Source: CAMLIZ01 sp036231905 (GTDB lineage: Bacteria > Pseudomonadota > Gammaproteobacteria > Burkholderiales > Burkholderiaceae_C). Taken from it: DNA of 64,000 bases. Both the position numbers and the translations under genes were made by a program. Of this stretch, positions 16,200 through 24,197 are shown piece after piece (within the stretch, counting starts at the first letter, position 1; every line of letters starts with the position of its first letter). The notes beneath the pieces were generated by a model. The model did no database searches and was not told where the DNA came from. It was given only the letters and a program-made list of their open reading frames with translations. Location: the NCBI RefSeq assembly GCF_036231905.1, contig NZ_JAZARE010000002.1, positions 248,001 through 312,000 on the forward strand, in the 5' to 3' direction.

Positions 16200-17561
16200 T
16201 CAGTGGATCACGATGTCCCAGGGCAGGCTTGCCGCCGGCAGGGCCGTCGTGCTCACCAGCGTGAGGGAGCCGTCCGCCTCGACACTGAACTTCATGACCG
16301 TCGAGTCGTTCTGCATCGTGACGAAGAGGAACTTCCCGTCAGGTGTGAAGGCCATGCCATGCGGTCCGATGCCCGCCGGCACAGTGCCGGCACCGGTCAA
16401 CCGCCCGTCCGCACCAATTCGATAACGGGACAGCGAATTTCCAGTCAGGTTCGCGACATAGACCGATTTGCCATCGGGCGAAACCTTCAGCCCCCAGGGC
16501 TGCGAACCTGCAGGCAGCGCAGTGCCCAGCGAAGTCAACGTGCCATTGGCGTTCACCTGGTATTGCGACACGCTGTTGCTGCCCTGGTTGGCCACGTAGG
16601 CAAACTTCCCATCGGGCGTGAATTCGATCTCACGCGGGCCCGAACCCGTGCTCACCGTGGGCGTAGACAGGGGCACCAAGCCCGTCGGCGTGACGCTGAA
16701 CTGCGACAGGGTGGCTCCATTCCAGTTGGACACGTACGCAAACTTGGAGTCCGGGCTCAGCGCAATGCTTGCCGCCTTTGGGCCAGTGGCCACGCTGGGC
16801 GTCGCCAAAGCTGCCAAAGAACCATCGGCGCCGAGGCTGTACTGACCCACGGCATTGGCTTCCAGGTTCGCGCTGAACAGCATGCCGCCGTCCAGCGTGA
16901 CAGCCAGGTCCACCGGTGCCGCGCCGGTGGGCGTCGAAGGTGTGACTGCAGTTAGCAGGCCGTCCGAACCCACGGCGAAGCGGGAGATGGTGTTGCCGAG
17001 GGGCACGTTGTTGGAGTTCGCGACGAAGGCAAACTTTCCGTTCGGGGACAAGACGATGTTGCGGGGCTCCGAGCCTGTCGCGAGCGACGTAGCGTGCCGG
17101 TTCACCGAGCCATCTGTGCCAAGCACCAGTTGGTCAACTGCGCCGGCGTGGGCTGACGTACCGGAAAGGTAGTTCGTCACATACGCCACGTAGTTGCGGC
17201 AGCTGACACCGATGTTGGTGACGTCCGCGCTGGCCACCGTCCCGCTCGCGTTGGTCAGGCTGCAGGTCTGGCCCGACGGCTGCGACTGGATGGTGACCGC
17301 ATAGGCTGCGCCCGTAGCCAGGCGGTTGGTGAACTGGAAGCTGGTGGCGCCGGAGCCGATGGTCGCCGTGCTGCTGCCGTTGGCCAGCACCAGGCCGCTG
17401 GTGCTCAGGCCGCTGACCGTGCCGCCCACCTGGTAGTCCGTGGCCGGCGTGGGTGCAGGCGCCGGAGCCGGCGAGTCGTCCCCCCCACCACCCCCGCACG
17501 CGGCCAAGGCCAGAATGCAGGCGGTCGCAAAGCTTGCACGCAAAGTAGACGCGAGCTTCAT
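16200..17561 (-). CDS. Beta-propeller lipoprotein, lactonase/YncE-like
   Basis: 453-aa lipoprotein. The leader ends LALAACGGG, with Cys22 modified, followed by a Pro/Ala linker. Residues about 40-125 are an Ig-like segment (VGGTVSGLSTSGLVLANGS) common in betaproteobacterial surface lipoproteins. The rest is a seven-bladed propeller with repeated units of the form PDGKFAYVANxxSNSVSQY, as in 6-phosphogluconolactonase and YncE proteins. No lactonase active site can be assigned, so it may be a binding or scaffolding protein. The start at 17561 has GAGAGGA 6 nt upstream. It converges on the transglutaminase gene, with 4 bp between the stops. Confidence 0.82.
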   Translation of the reverse strand: MKLASTLRASFATACILALAACGGGGGDDSPAPAPAPTPATDYQVGGTVSGLSTSGLVLANGSSTATIGSGATSFQFTNRLATGAAYAVTIQSQPSGQTCSLTNASGTVASADVTNIGVSCRNYVAYVTNYLSGTSAHAGAVDQLVLGTDGSVNRHATSLATGSEPRNIVLSPNGKFAFVANSNNVPLGNTISRFAVGSDGLLTAVTPSTPTGAAPVDLAVTLDGGMLFSANLEANAVGQYSLGADGSLAALATPSVATGPKAASIALSPDSKFAYVSNWNGATLSQFSVTPTGLVPLSTPTVSTGSGPREIEFTPDGKFAYVANQGSNSVSQYQVNANGTLTSLGTALPAGSQPWGLKVSPDGKSVYVANLTGNSLSRYRIGADGRLTGAGTVPAGIGPHGMAFTPDGKFLFVTMQNDSTVMKFSVEADGSLTLVSTTALPAASLPWDIVIH

Positions 17562-17586
17562 ACAGTGTCCTCTCGTAGTGATATGT

Positions 17587-17668
17587 CGCTTCCGCGATTC
17601 AGAAGCGAAGCCACTGGGGCAACCACCGCTCCCGCGAAGGGGGTTCCCGCACCCCCGATTCAGGGGGT
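17587..17668. repeat. Two small inverted repeats sharing a GATTCA centre
   Basis: CGCTTC (17587-17592) pairs with GAAGCG (17602-17607), and ACCCCC (17651-17656) pairs with GGGGGT (17663-17668). Both loops contain GATTCA. They lie between the divergent lipoprotein and pseudouridine synthase genes. An operator or RNA hairpin role is speculative. Confidence 0.3.
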
Positions 17669-17681
17669 CCACCTCTGAAAA

Positions 17682-18302
17682 ATGAGCCCTGTCGAGGTCG
17701 AAAAAAACTTTCTCGTGGCGGTCAAGCCAGCCGGTCTGCTGGCCGTTCCGGGCCGCGGCGACTCCGGCCGGGATTGCCTTTTGACACGCTTGCAGGTGCA
17801 CTGGCCGGACGTGGAGGTGGTGCACCGGCTGGACATGGCCACCTCGGGCCTGATGGTCTTTGCGCGCGGCAAGGCGGCCCAGCGCGAACTGAGCATCGCG
17901 TTCGCGCAGCGCCGGGTGAGCAAGGGCTACGTGGCGGTGGTGCAGGGGCAGCTGCTCAGCGGCGAGGCCGGCGGGCGCATCGATCTCGCGCTGGCCGCCG
18001 ACTGGCCCAACCGGCCCCGGCAGAAGGTGGACAGCGTGGCAGGCAAGCCGTCCCTCACCCACTATCGGACGATCGCCTACGACCCGGCGCAAGACACCAC
18101 GCGCCTGGCGCTGGAGCCGGTGACCGGCCGCTCGCACCAGCTGCGGGTGCACCTGATGGCGATCGGCCATCCGATCGTGGGCGATGCGCTGTACGGGGCC
18201 GCCGCGCAGGCGTCGAGGCTGCTGCTGCACGCCAGCGCACTGGCCTTCGATGATCCGGACAGCGGGACCCGGCTGCAGTTTGTGAGCGAGGCTCCGTTCT
18301 AG
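17682..18302 (+). CDS. RluA-family pseudouridine synthase
   Basis: 206-aa enzyme that converts uridine to pseudouridine in tRNA or rRNA. The catalytic motif VVHRLDMATSGLMVFA carries the essential Asp near residue 52. KGYVAVVQG, LEPVTGRSHQLRVHL and GHPIVGDALYG are the other family motifs. There is no S4 domain, and the length matches the short RluA/TruC-like forms such as RluA acting on 23S rRNA U746 and tRNA U32. The exact target is not decidable by eye. It reads away from the lipoprotein gene. Confidence 0.88.
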   Translation: MSPVEVEKNFLVAVKPAGLLAVPGRGDSGRDCLLTRLQVHWPDVEVVHRLDMATSGLMVFARGKAAQRELSIAFAQRRVSKGYVAVVQGQLLSGEAGGRIDLALAADWPNRPRQKVDSVAGKPSLTHYRTIAYDPAQDTTRLALEPVTGRSHQLRVHLMAIGHPIVGDALYGAAAQASRLLLHASALAFDDPDSGTRLQFVSEAPF

Positions 18303-18374
18303 CACTGCCCGCAGTGTCAACGCTCAAACCGAGCGGTTATGCTCGCGGCTACCGCTTTCCCAGGAGGCACGGCC

Positions 18375-18554
18375 TTGGCAACACCCAACTATTCCTACGA
18401 AAAACGCCAGCGCGAGCTCGCCAAGAAGCGCAAGAAGGAAGAAAAGCTCCAGAAGAAGTCCCACCGGGACGACACCCCCGGCCACGCGCCATCCGACGCC
18501 GGCAACAACACCGACGCCGGGGCGCCGCCGCCGGCCGAGCCCAGCGGCGGCTGA
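18375..18554 (+). CDS. Small conserved lysine-rich protein, TTG start
   Basis: 59-aa protein beginning TPNYSYEKRQRELAKKRKKE after the start and Ala codons, with a Lys/Glu-rich probable coiled helix to about residue 29 and a disordered Pro/Ala/Gly tail. The TTG at 18375 is preceded by AGGAGG with 7 nt spacing, a better start than the ATG 36 nt upstream, which has no Shine-Dalgarno. I recall many betaproteobacterial homologues with the PNYxYEKRQ opening and no known function. The gene ends just before a strong terminator. Confidence 0.7.
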   Translation: MATPNYSYEKRQRELAKKRKKEEKLQKKSHRDDTPGHAPSDAGNNTDAGAPPPAEPSGG

Positions 18555-18563
18555 GCCGCCCGC

Positions 18564-18602
18564 CAATGAAAAAGCGGCCCTTGCAGGGCCGCTTTTTCAT
18601 TG
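18564..18602. terminator. Bidirectional rho-independent terminator
   Basis: A perfect 18-bp inverted repeat with a 3-nt loop: AATGAAAAAGCGGCCC on the left, GGGCCGCTTTTTCATT on the right. It has an A-tract on one side and a T-tract on the other, and lies between the convergent TTG-start small gene and the cold shock gene. It should stop transcription from both. Confidence 0.9.
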
Positions 18603-18619
18603 GGGCGAATGCCGCCGCG

Positions 18620-18832
18620 TCAGACCGGGCGGATGTTCGCGGCTTGCGGGCCCTTCTGGCCTTGCTTCACCTCGAACTCGACCTTCTGGTTCTCCTTCAG
18701 GCTGCGGAAGCCGCCTTCGCTGCGGATTTCGCTGAAGTGGGCAAACAGGTCCTTGCCGCCTTCTTCGGGGGTGATGAAACCGTAGCCCTTGCCGTCGTCA
18801 AACCACTTGACGGTGCCGATTTGAGTGCTCAT
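18620..18832 (-). CDS. cspA: Cold shock protein, CspA family
   Basis: 70-aa OB-fold nucleic-acid chaperone. Both RNP motifs are intact: KGYGFITPE (RNP1-like) and KDLFAHFSEI (RNP2-like), with the opening GTVKWFDDGKG typical of CspA. The start at 18832 fits the family length, and AAGGG precedes it by 8 nt. Over 130 nt of non-coding DNA upstream would make a long 5' leader, as in cold-inducible csp mRNAs. Cold induction is inferred. The CspA/CspC/CspD subtype cannot be set by eye. Confidence 0.92.
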   Translation of the reverse strand: MSTQIGTVKWFDDGKGYGFITPEEGGKDLFAHFSEIRSEGGFRSLKENQKVEFEVKQGQKGPQAANIRPV

Positions 18833-19198
18833 GGATGAAGCCCTTTGAGAGTTGAACAGAAGAAACGAACGCGCACGGCAAACACACCGATGCGCGGCAC
18901 AAACACTCAAGAAACGTCAAACCGGGAACTCAAACCAGGCCGGCCCCGCGGAACAGGGCGGTGAAGAAAGACCTTGAAGAAACGGTCTTGTGCATTGTGT
19001 CGGCGCAGTGTAACCGCGGCCGCGCGGCCGATGCGAGGAACAGCCGCCCCTTCGTGGCGGATCGTGAGCCGCGGCCATGTGCGGCACGCCGATTGCTGCC
19101 ACTTCTGCGCGTCACCCGCGTTCACGCCTGGCTACGGGCTGCGGACTGGCCGCCCCTATAAGGGCGCACCTGCCGCCGTGCCGAGGGATTCAACGACC
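18833..19198. other. Intergenic region: csp 5' leader and kinase promoter region
   Basis: 366 bp between the divergent cold shock and Ser/Thr kinase genes, with no convincing coding frame. The half next to csp probably holds its long 5' leader, including a small hairpin AAGACC/GGTCTT at about 18968-18989. The half next to the kinase holds CCTATAAGG near 19155, a possible -10 box. I could not fix either promoter. Confidence 0.5.
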
Positions 19199-21931
19199 AT
19201 GACCATTTCTTCTTCGATGCGCCAGTCCGGCGATGGCGCCGCACCGCGCCAGGAACCGCGCGACGCGCTGCCTGCGGGCACCGTGCTGGGCGACGCCTAC
19301 CGCGTGGAGCGCACCCTGGGCCAGGGTGGCTTCGGGATCGTGTACCTGGCCACCGACCTGGCCTTGCAGCGGCCCATGGCCATCAAGGAATACCTGCCGG
19401 TGCAACTGGCCGGCCGCGGCGAAGGCGCCCAGCTGGGCCTGCGCGAGGCCAGCCACCGCGACACCTTCCTGCGCGGGCTGCAGTCCTTCCTGCGCGAGGC
19501 GCGCCTGCTGGCGCAGTTCGACCATCCGTCGCTGGTGCGGGTGTACCGCTTCTGGGAAGAGAATCACACCGCCTACATGGCGATGCCGTATTGCGAAGGG
19601 CCGACGCTGAAGGCCGCGCGCGACGGCATGCTGCGCCCGCCCGACGAAGCGTGGCTGCGCGACCGGCTGCTGCTGCCGCTGCTGGGCGCGCTGGACACCC
19701 TGCATGCCGGCTCCTGCCTGCACCGCGACGTGTCGCCCGGCAACATCCTGCTCAAGTCCGACGGCCAGCCGGTATTGCTGGACTTCGGCTCCGCCCGCCG
19801 CGTGGTGGGCGACATGACGCAGCCGCTCACCGCCATCCTCAACCCGAGCTACGCGGCGATCGAGCAATACGCCGAAAGCCCCAACCTGCCGCAGGGCCCC
19901 TGGACCGACATCTACGGGCTGGCCGCAGTGGTGTACTACGTGCTGAGCGGCCGGGCGCCGGTGCCTGCCACCGTGCGCGCCGTGAACGAGGCGGCGCTGA
20001 TGCCGATGGCCGAGCTGGCCGGCGTGGTGGGCCGCAGCTTCCCGGGGCTGCAGTACAGCGCGCCCTTCCTCGCGGCCCTCGACAAGGCCCTGGCGGTGCG
20101 CCCCGCCGACCGCTGGCAAAGCGCGCAGGCGATGCGCGAGGCGCTGGCCAGCAGCCATGTGCAGCCGGACGTCACCATCGAAGGCCCGCCGCTGCAGGCG
20201 GTGCGCGACCCCGGGCCGCCGGAGATCCGCATCTTCGGCGACGACGCGCCCGCCGCGGCCGACGAGCAGGAGATGAGCGAAGAGGAAGAGCAGGCAATCC
20301 GCGCCGCCATCGCCACCGGCATCGGTGACGTGGGCGACTGGCCGCCGATGGCCCGCGCGGGGCGCCCGCGCATCGAACCGGTGCTGGTGCCGCACATCGC
20401 GCCGCGCAACGACCGTGCACCGGACACCCGCTTTGCCGCGCTGGGCGCCTTCGACAACCGGGAGGAGCCCACGTCCGCCGCCCCAGGCAAGGTGGCACTG
20501 AAGGTGGTGCCGGGCCGCGATGCGGCGGCCGAGCGCCAGCCCGCCGACGCAGCACCGGCCCGCCCTGCCCCGCAGCCCAGTGCTCCCGAGCCGGTGCCGG
20601 CACCGCCGGTGGCTGCGACCTGGGCGCCGACATCGCCGGCCATCACCGCGATGCGGTTCCCCAGCGGGCCGATGGCGGGTGCCGCGGCTGCCCCGGCACC
20701 CGCCGCCTCTGCGCCGGAGGCTTCACCTGCATCCACCGCCCCTGCTCCGGCCGAATCCGAGCCGGTCGCGACCACGCGCGTCCAGCCCACAACGGCCGCC
20801 CCTGCGCCCATGCCGGTCGCGACGCCGCCTGCACCAACAGCAGCCGTGTCGAGTGCATCGACACCGGCCGCCGGCGCTGAAGCGCTCGCCCCCGCGGCGC
20901 CCGTGCCGCCGGCGGTGGCTGCGTCAGGTCCGGCTTCCCAAAGGCCGGTGCCATCCGCCACCAGCGTACCGATCGCCAGCGCCGCCGGCACGCCCTCATC
21001 CGCGGAAGCCGCGCGGCCGGTGCCACGCGACATCGCTGCGGCCCCCGCTGTCGCCGATGTTGTCCTGCATCCCGCTGCGGTGTCCCAGGCCGACGCTCAC
21101 GAGGACACGGTGCCGGCCAGCGACTTCCCCCAGTGGCGGGCCGACAGCGACAGCGCCAGCGACACCCCGCCACCGCCCCGGGCGCGCCGCCCTGCATGGG
21201 GCTGGGCAGCCGCAGCCGGCCTGGCGGCGCTGCTGGCCGCGGGCGCCTGGCAGTGGCGCGAGCAGGCCCCTGAGGGCGCGCGCGTGAGCATGCTCGGCAA
21301 GGCGCCCACCACGGCGCCCGTGCCTGCACAACCCACGGTACCCGCCCCGCGCACCACACCCCTGGAGCCGACTTCCGCCGGGCCGACCGCTACCCCGCAG
21401 ACCACGACCGCCACACCCGCCCCGACACCGGCAACTCCGCCGACGGCACAGGCCACCGCGTCACCACCACTCTCGCCGGCACCTGCCGCCACACCGCCCG
21501 CGCCCACCGCGGCGGACGACACACCGGCCGCCACCACGCGCCCGGCGCCGTCCGCACCCCCCGCCGTGGTGGCCCAGGCGGACGACGACACGCCCGAGGG
21601 CCCGGCGGCCGCGCCCGCCCAGACCGCACGCACCGGCACCAGTGGCACCACCAGCACACGCGCCAGCACCAGCACCAACCGTACGCCGCGCAAGAGCGCC
21701 ACGCCCAGCGCCCGCGCTGGCGCCACGGCGGCCGCACCGGTGCCCAAGGCGGCGGCGCGCACCAGTGCTGCCACCACCAGCCGGCCGGCCACCTCCGGCG
21801 ACCCGCGTGCCGCCTGCGGCAGCCGCACCAACTTCTCGCTCTACTACTGCATGCGCACGCAATGCCGCCAGCCGCGCTTTGCCGGCCATGCGCAGTGCAA
21901 GAAGCTGCTGGAGAGCGACGAGGTGAATTGA
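19199..21931 (+). CDS. Membrane-anchored serine/threonine protein kinase
   Basis: 910-aa eukaryotic-type kinase. The catalytic domain is at about residues 30-300: glycine loop LGQGGFGIVYLA (41-51), Lys63 in AIKEYLP, catalytic loop LHRDVSPGN near 174-182 and LLDFGSARR near 195. Then come about 360 residues of Pro/Ala-rich low complexity, one transmembrane helix near 666-688 (WGWAAAAGLAALLAAGAW), and about 170 residues of Thr/Pro/Ala-rich sequence. The C-terminal module is Cys-rich (RAACGSRTNF, YCMRTQCRQPRF), probably periplasmic and disulphide-bonded. The start ATG has GAGGG 11 nt upstream. The loop reads SPGN where KPxN is usual, but HRD, the Asn and DFG are intact, so activity is likely. The signal and target are unknown. 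Confidence 0.88.
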   Translation: MTISSSMRQSGDGAAPRQEPRDALPAGTVLGDAYRVERTLGQGGFGIVYLATDLALQRPMAIKEYLPVQLAGRGEGAQLGLREASHRDTFLRGLQSFLREARLLAQFDHPSLVRVYRFWEENHTAYMAMPYCEGPTLKAARDGMLRPPDEAWLRDRLLLPLLGALDTLHAGSCLHRDVSPGNILLKSDGQPVLLDFGSARRVVGDMTQPLTAILNPSYAAIEQYAESPNLPQGPWTDIYGLAAVVYYVLSGRAPVPATVRAVNEAALMPMAELAGVVGRSFPGLQYSAPFLAALDKALAVRPADRWQSAQAMREALASSHVQPDVTIEGPPLQAVRDPGPPEIRIFGDDAPAAADEQEMSEEEEQAIRAAIATGIGDVGDWPPMARAGRPRIEPVLVPHIAPRNDRAPDTRFAALGAFDNREEPTSAAPGKVALKVVPGRDAAAERQPADAAPARPAPQPSAPEPVPAPPVAATWAPTSPAITAMRFPSGPMAGAAAAPAPAASAPEASPASTAPAPAESEPVATTRVQPTTAAPAPMPVATPPAPTAAVSSASTPAAGAEALAPAAPVPPAVAASGPASQRPVPSATSVPIASAAGTPSSAEAARPVPRDIAAAPAVADVVLHPAAVSQADAHEDTVPASDFPQWRADSDSASDTPPPPRARRPAWGWAAAAGLAALLAAGAWQWREQAPEGARVSMLGKAPTTAPVPAQPTVPAPRTTPLEPTSAGPTATPQTTTATPAPTPATPPTAQATASPPLSPAPAATPPAPTAADDTPAATTRPAPSAPPAVVAQADDDTPEGPAAAPAQTARTGTSGTTSTRASTSTNRTPRKSATPSARAGATAAAPVPKAAARTSAATTSRPATSGDPRAACGSRTNFSLYYCMRTQCRQPRFAGHAQCKKLLESDEVN

Positions 21932-21986
21932 GGCGGCCGAGAACCCAGCGCCGCGCACCGCCTGCGATGGCACCCGGCTGCTGGCC

Positions 21987-21992
21987 GACAAT
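21987..21992 (+). promoter_or_regulatory. -10-like hexamer GACAAT before mnmH
   Basis: GACAAT at 21987-21992 lies exactly 6 nt before an ATG at 21999 and 34 nt before the in-frame mnmH ATG at 22027. GACAATCGC also occurs at 10073 and 59545 shortly before other genes, so it may be a recurring -10 sequence in this genome. Confidence 0.4.
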
Positions 21993-22026
21993 CGCGGCAT
22001 GAGCTTTCCCGCCCCGCAGCGCCGCC

Positions 22027-23088
22027 ATGGCCACGCCTAACCGCGCGGTCGACGTGGCCCAGCGCCATGAGTTCGACGAGTTGATCGACGCCCGCTCGCC
22101 GGCGGAATACGCACTGGACCACCTGCCCGGCGCGGTCAACTGCCCTGTGCTGGACGATGAAGAGCGGCGCATCGTGGGCACCCTGTACAAGCAGCAGGGT
22201 GCGTTCGAGGCGCGCCGCGTGGGCGGCGCGATGGTGGCGCAGAACCTGGCGCTGCACCTGCGCGAACGGTTCGCGGACAAGCCCAAGGGCTGGCGCCCGC
22301 TGGTGTACTGCTGGCGCGGGGGCATGCGCAGCGGCTCCATGGTCACCTGGCTGCGGCTGGTGGGCTGGGACGCGCAGCAGCTCGCCGGCGGCTACAAGAG
22401 CTGGCGCTCGCATGTGATCCAGCGCATCGAGACGCTCAGCCCGCAGCTGCAGTTCCGCGTGCTGTGCGGCGCCACCGGCAGCGCCAAGACCCGGGTGCTG
22501 CAGGCGCTGGCCGAGCTGGGCGCGCAGGTGCTGGACCTGGAAGCGCTGGCGCAGCACAAGGGCTCGGTGCTGGGCAGCCTGCCCGGCGTGGCCCAGCCAT
22601 CGCAAAAGGCGTTCGAGACCCAGATCGCGGATGTGCTGGACCACATCGACCTCGCGCGGCCGCTGTACGTGGAGGCCGAAAGCCGCAAGATCGGCCGCCT
22701 GGCAGTGCCCCTGCCCTTGCTGGAGGCGCTGCGCGCCAGCCCCTGCGTGGAGATCGCCGCCACGCCGCAAGCGCGCCTGGCCTACCTGCTGCGCGACTAT
22801 GCCTACCTGGGCGACGACCGCGAGGCGCTGGCCCAGAAGATTGCGCTGCTGCATGGGCTGCAGTCCAACGAGACCCTGGCCCGCTGGCAGGCCTGGGTGG
22901 CCACCGGCGAGCTCGAACCCCTGTTCGCCGAACTGATGCAGCTGCACTACGACCCGCTGTATGCGCGGTCCCAGGGCAGCCACCTCCAACAGCTGGGCAG
23001 CGCGCTGCGCCTGCCCGCCGACGACCTGTCCCCCGAAGGCGTGCGGCAGCTCGCCCGGCACATCCTCGAAGCGGAGACCTCTCCATGA
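22027..23088 (+). CDS. mnmH: tRNA 2-selenouridine synthase
   Basis: 353-aa two-domain enzyme that replaces the sulfur of 2-thiouridine at the tRNA wobble position with selenium, through a geranylated intermediate. The rhodanese domain (about 10-125) has DARSPAEYALDHLPGAVN and catalytic Cys95 in YCWRGGMRSGS. The following P-loop domain has GATGSAKTRVLQ near 150, with Ala where most members have Gly. VEAESRKIGR near 220 is another family motif. The last 4 bp overlap the SDR gene. A different ATG 28 nt upstream opens only a 13-codon frame. No selD is visible in the window. Confidence 0.9.
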   Translation: MATPNRAVDVAQRHEFDELIDARSPAEYALDHLPGAVNCPVLDDEERRIVGTLYKQQGAFEARRVGGAMVAQNLALHLRERFADKPKGWRPLVYCWRGGMRSGSMVTWLRLVGWDAQQLAGGYKSWRSHVIQRIETLSPQLQFRVLCGATGSAKTRVLQALAELGAQVLDLEALAQHKGSVLGSLPGVAQPSQKAFETQIADVLDHIDLARPLYVEAESRKIGRLAVPLPLLEALRASPCVEIAATPQARLAYLLRDYAYLGDDREALAQKIALLHGLQSNETLARWQAWVATGELEPLFAELMQLHYDPLYARSQGSHLQQLGSALRLPADDLSPEGVRQLARHILEAETSP

Positions 23089-23840
23089 GCGAACACCTGT
23101 ACGTCCTCACCGGCGCCTCTCGCGGCATGGGCCTGGCCATCGCCCGGGCGCTGCTGCGCCCGGGGCACACCGTGCTCGGCATCTCCCGCCGCAGCAACAG
23201 CACCCTGGCGGCGCAGGCGGACGCCGCCGGGGCCGCCCTGCTGCAGTGGCCGATGGACCTGGCCGATGCGGTGGCTGCGGCCGACCGGCTGCAGGCCTGG
23301 TTGGGCGAACACGCGCCCGAGCGCTTTGCCAGCGCGAGCCTGATCAACAACGCCGGCGTCGTGCCCTCGCCAGGGCCATTGCAACAGGCGAGTGCATCCG
23401 AGCTGTCCAACGCGCTGCGGGTGGGGCTGGAGGCTGCGCTGCTGCTGAGCGCCAGCTTCCTGCGCGCCACCGACGGCTGGCCCGGCACGCGCAAGATTCT
23501 CAACATCTCGTCCGGCCTGGGCCGGCGCGCGATGGCGGGCAGCACGGCCTACTGCGCCGCCAAGGCCGGCATGGACCACTTCTCGCGCGCCCTCGCCCTG
23601 GAGCAGGCACAGCAGCCCAACGGCGCCAAGGTGGTGTCGCTGGCGCCCGGGGTGATCGACACCGACATGCAGCAGCAGTTGCGGGCCGCCGACCCGGAGC
23701 GCTTTCCCGAGCGCGAACGTTTCATGCAGCTCAAGGCCCAGGGGCAGCTGGACACGCCCGAGCAGGCCGCGGCCAAGGTGCTGGCACGTCTGGAGCGGGC
23801 GGATTTTGGAAGCGAGCCGATTGCAGATGTGAGGGAGTGA
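23085..23840 (+). CDS. Short-chain dehydrogenase/reductase
   Basis: 251-aa classical SDR with a Rossmann fold: NAD(P)-binding TGASRGMGLAIA near residue 9 with SRRSN after strand 2 suggesting NADP preference, NNAGV near 90, catalytic Ser in LNISSGLG and the YxxxK pair in AYCAAKAGMD. It resembles sepiapterin reductase and benzil reductase-like SDRs. The start overlaps the mnmH stop (ATGA), implying translational coupling, though no functional link is known. The substrate is not identifiable. Confidence 0.88.
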   Translation: MSEHLYVLTGASRGMGLAIARALLRPGHTVLGISRRSNSTLAAQADAAGAALLQWPMDLADAVAAADRLQAWLGEHAPERFASASLINNAGVVPSPGPLQQASASELSNALRVGLEAALLLSASFLRATDGWPGTRKILNISSGLGRRAMAGSTAYCAAKAGMDHFSRALALEQAQQPNGAKVVSLAPGVIDTDMQQQLRAADPERFPERERFMQLKAQGQLDTPEQAAAKVLARLERADFGSEPIADVRE

Positions 23841-23920
23841 ATCCCTCGTCGGCCTGGGCTGACATCAGGTCACAGCCCGGGCTGACACCCCCGGCGGCGC
23901 CCGCGCGTTAGTGTGGTGTG

Positions 23921-23946
23921 AGCCCGAACCGCCCTGCGGTCGGGTT
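23921..23946 (+). terminator. Weak terminator-like hairpin
   Basis: AGCCCGA-A-CCG pairs with CGGTCGGGTT across a CCCTG loop, with one bulged A, followed by a poor TTCTTC tail. It could end the mnmH-SDR transcript or form part of the 5' leader of the lipoprotein gene at 23976. Confidence 0.4.
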
Positions 23947-23975
23947 CTTCATCCTTCCACACACAGGAGCGCATC

Positions 23976-24197
23976 ATGAAACAGCTGTCCCGTCTCATCG
24001 CGATCGCTTCGGCCGCCGTGGGCTGCCTTGCATCCACCGGTTGTGCCGACTTGAGCCACCGTGAAAAAGCCGCCGCCGTGGGCGCCGCCGCCGGGGGTGT
24101 CGCCGGCTCCGTGCTGACCAATGGCAGCACCGCCGGCACCGTGGGCGGCGCGGTGGTGGGTGGTGTGCTCGGCAACGAGTACGGCAAGCGCCACTGA
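23976..24197 (+). CDS. Small glycine-zipper lipoprotein, OsmB-like
   Basis: 73-aa exported protein with a lipoprotein-type leader ending ASTGCAD (Cys23), then a glycine zipper: AAAVGAAAGGVAGSV and VGGAVVGGVLGNEYGK. These resemble OsmB and the N-terminal part of YfiB-like OmpA proteins, which insert into the outer membrane. CAGGAG lies 7 nt before the ATG. The segment GCADLSHREK is close to GCADMSERQK in the OmpA-like protein at 45656, so the two are probably paralogous in this region. Confidence 0.75.
   Translation: MKQLSRLIAIASAAVGCLASTGCADLSHREKAAAVGAAAGGVAGSVLTNGSTAGTVGGAVVGGVLGNEYGKRH

Noticed and set aside
18832..18910. A longer start for the cold shock protein (96 codons)
   Set aside because: The extra residues are Cys/Arg-rich and unlike any CspA; the family starts at the ATG at 18832.
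18990..19030. A promoter for the cold shock gene near the minus-strand TTACACT
   Set aside because: The hexamer matches are weak and I could not find a -35 at proper spacing.
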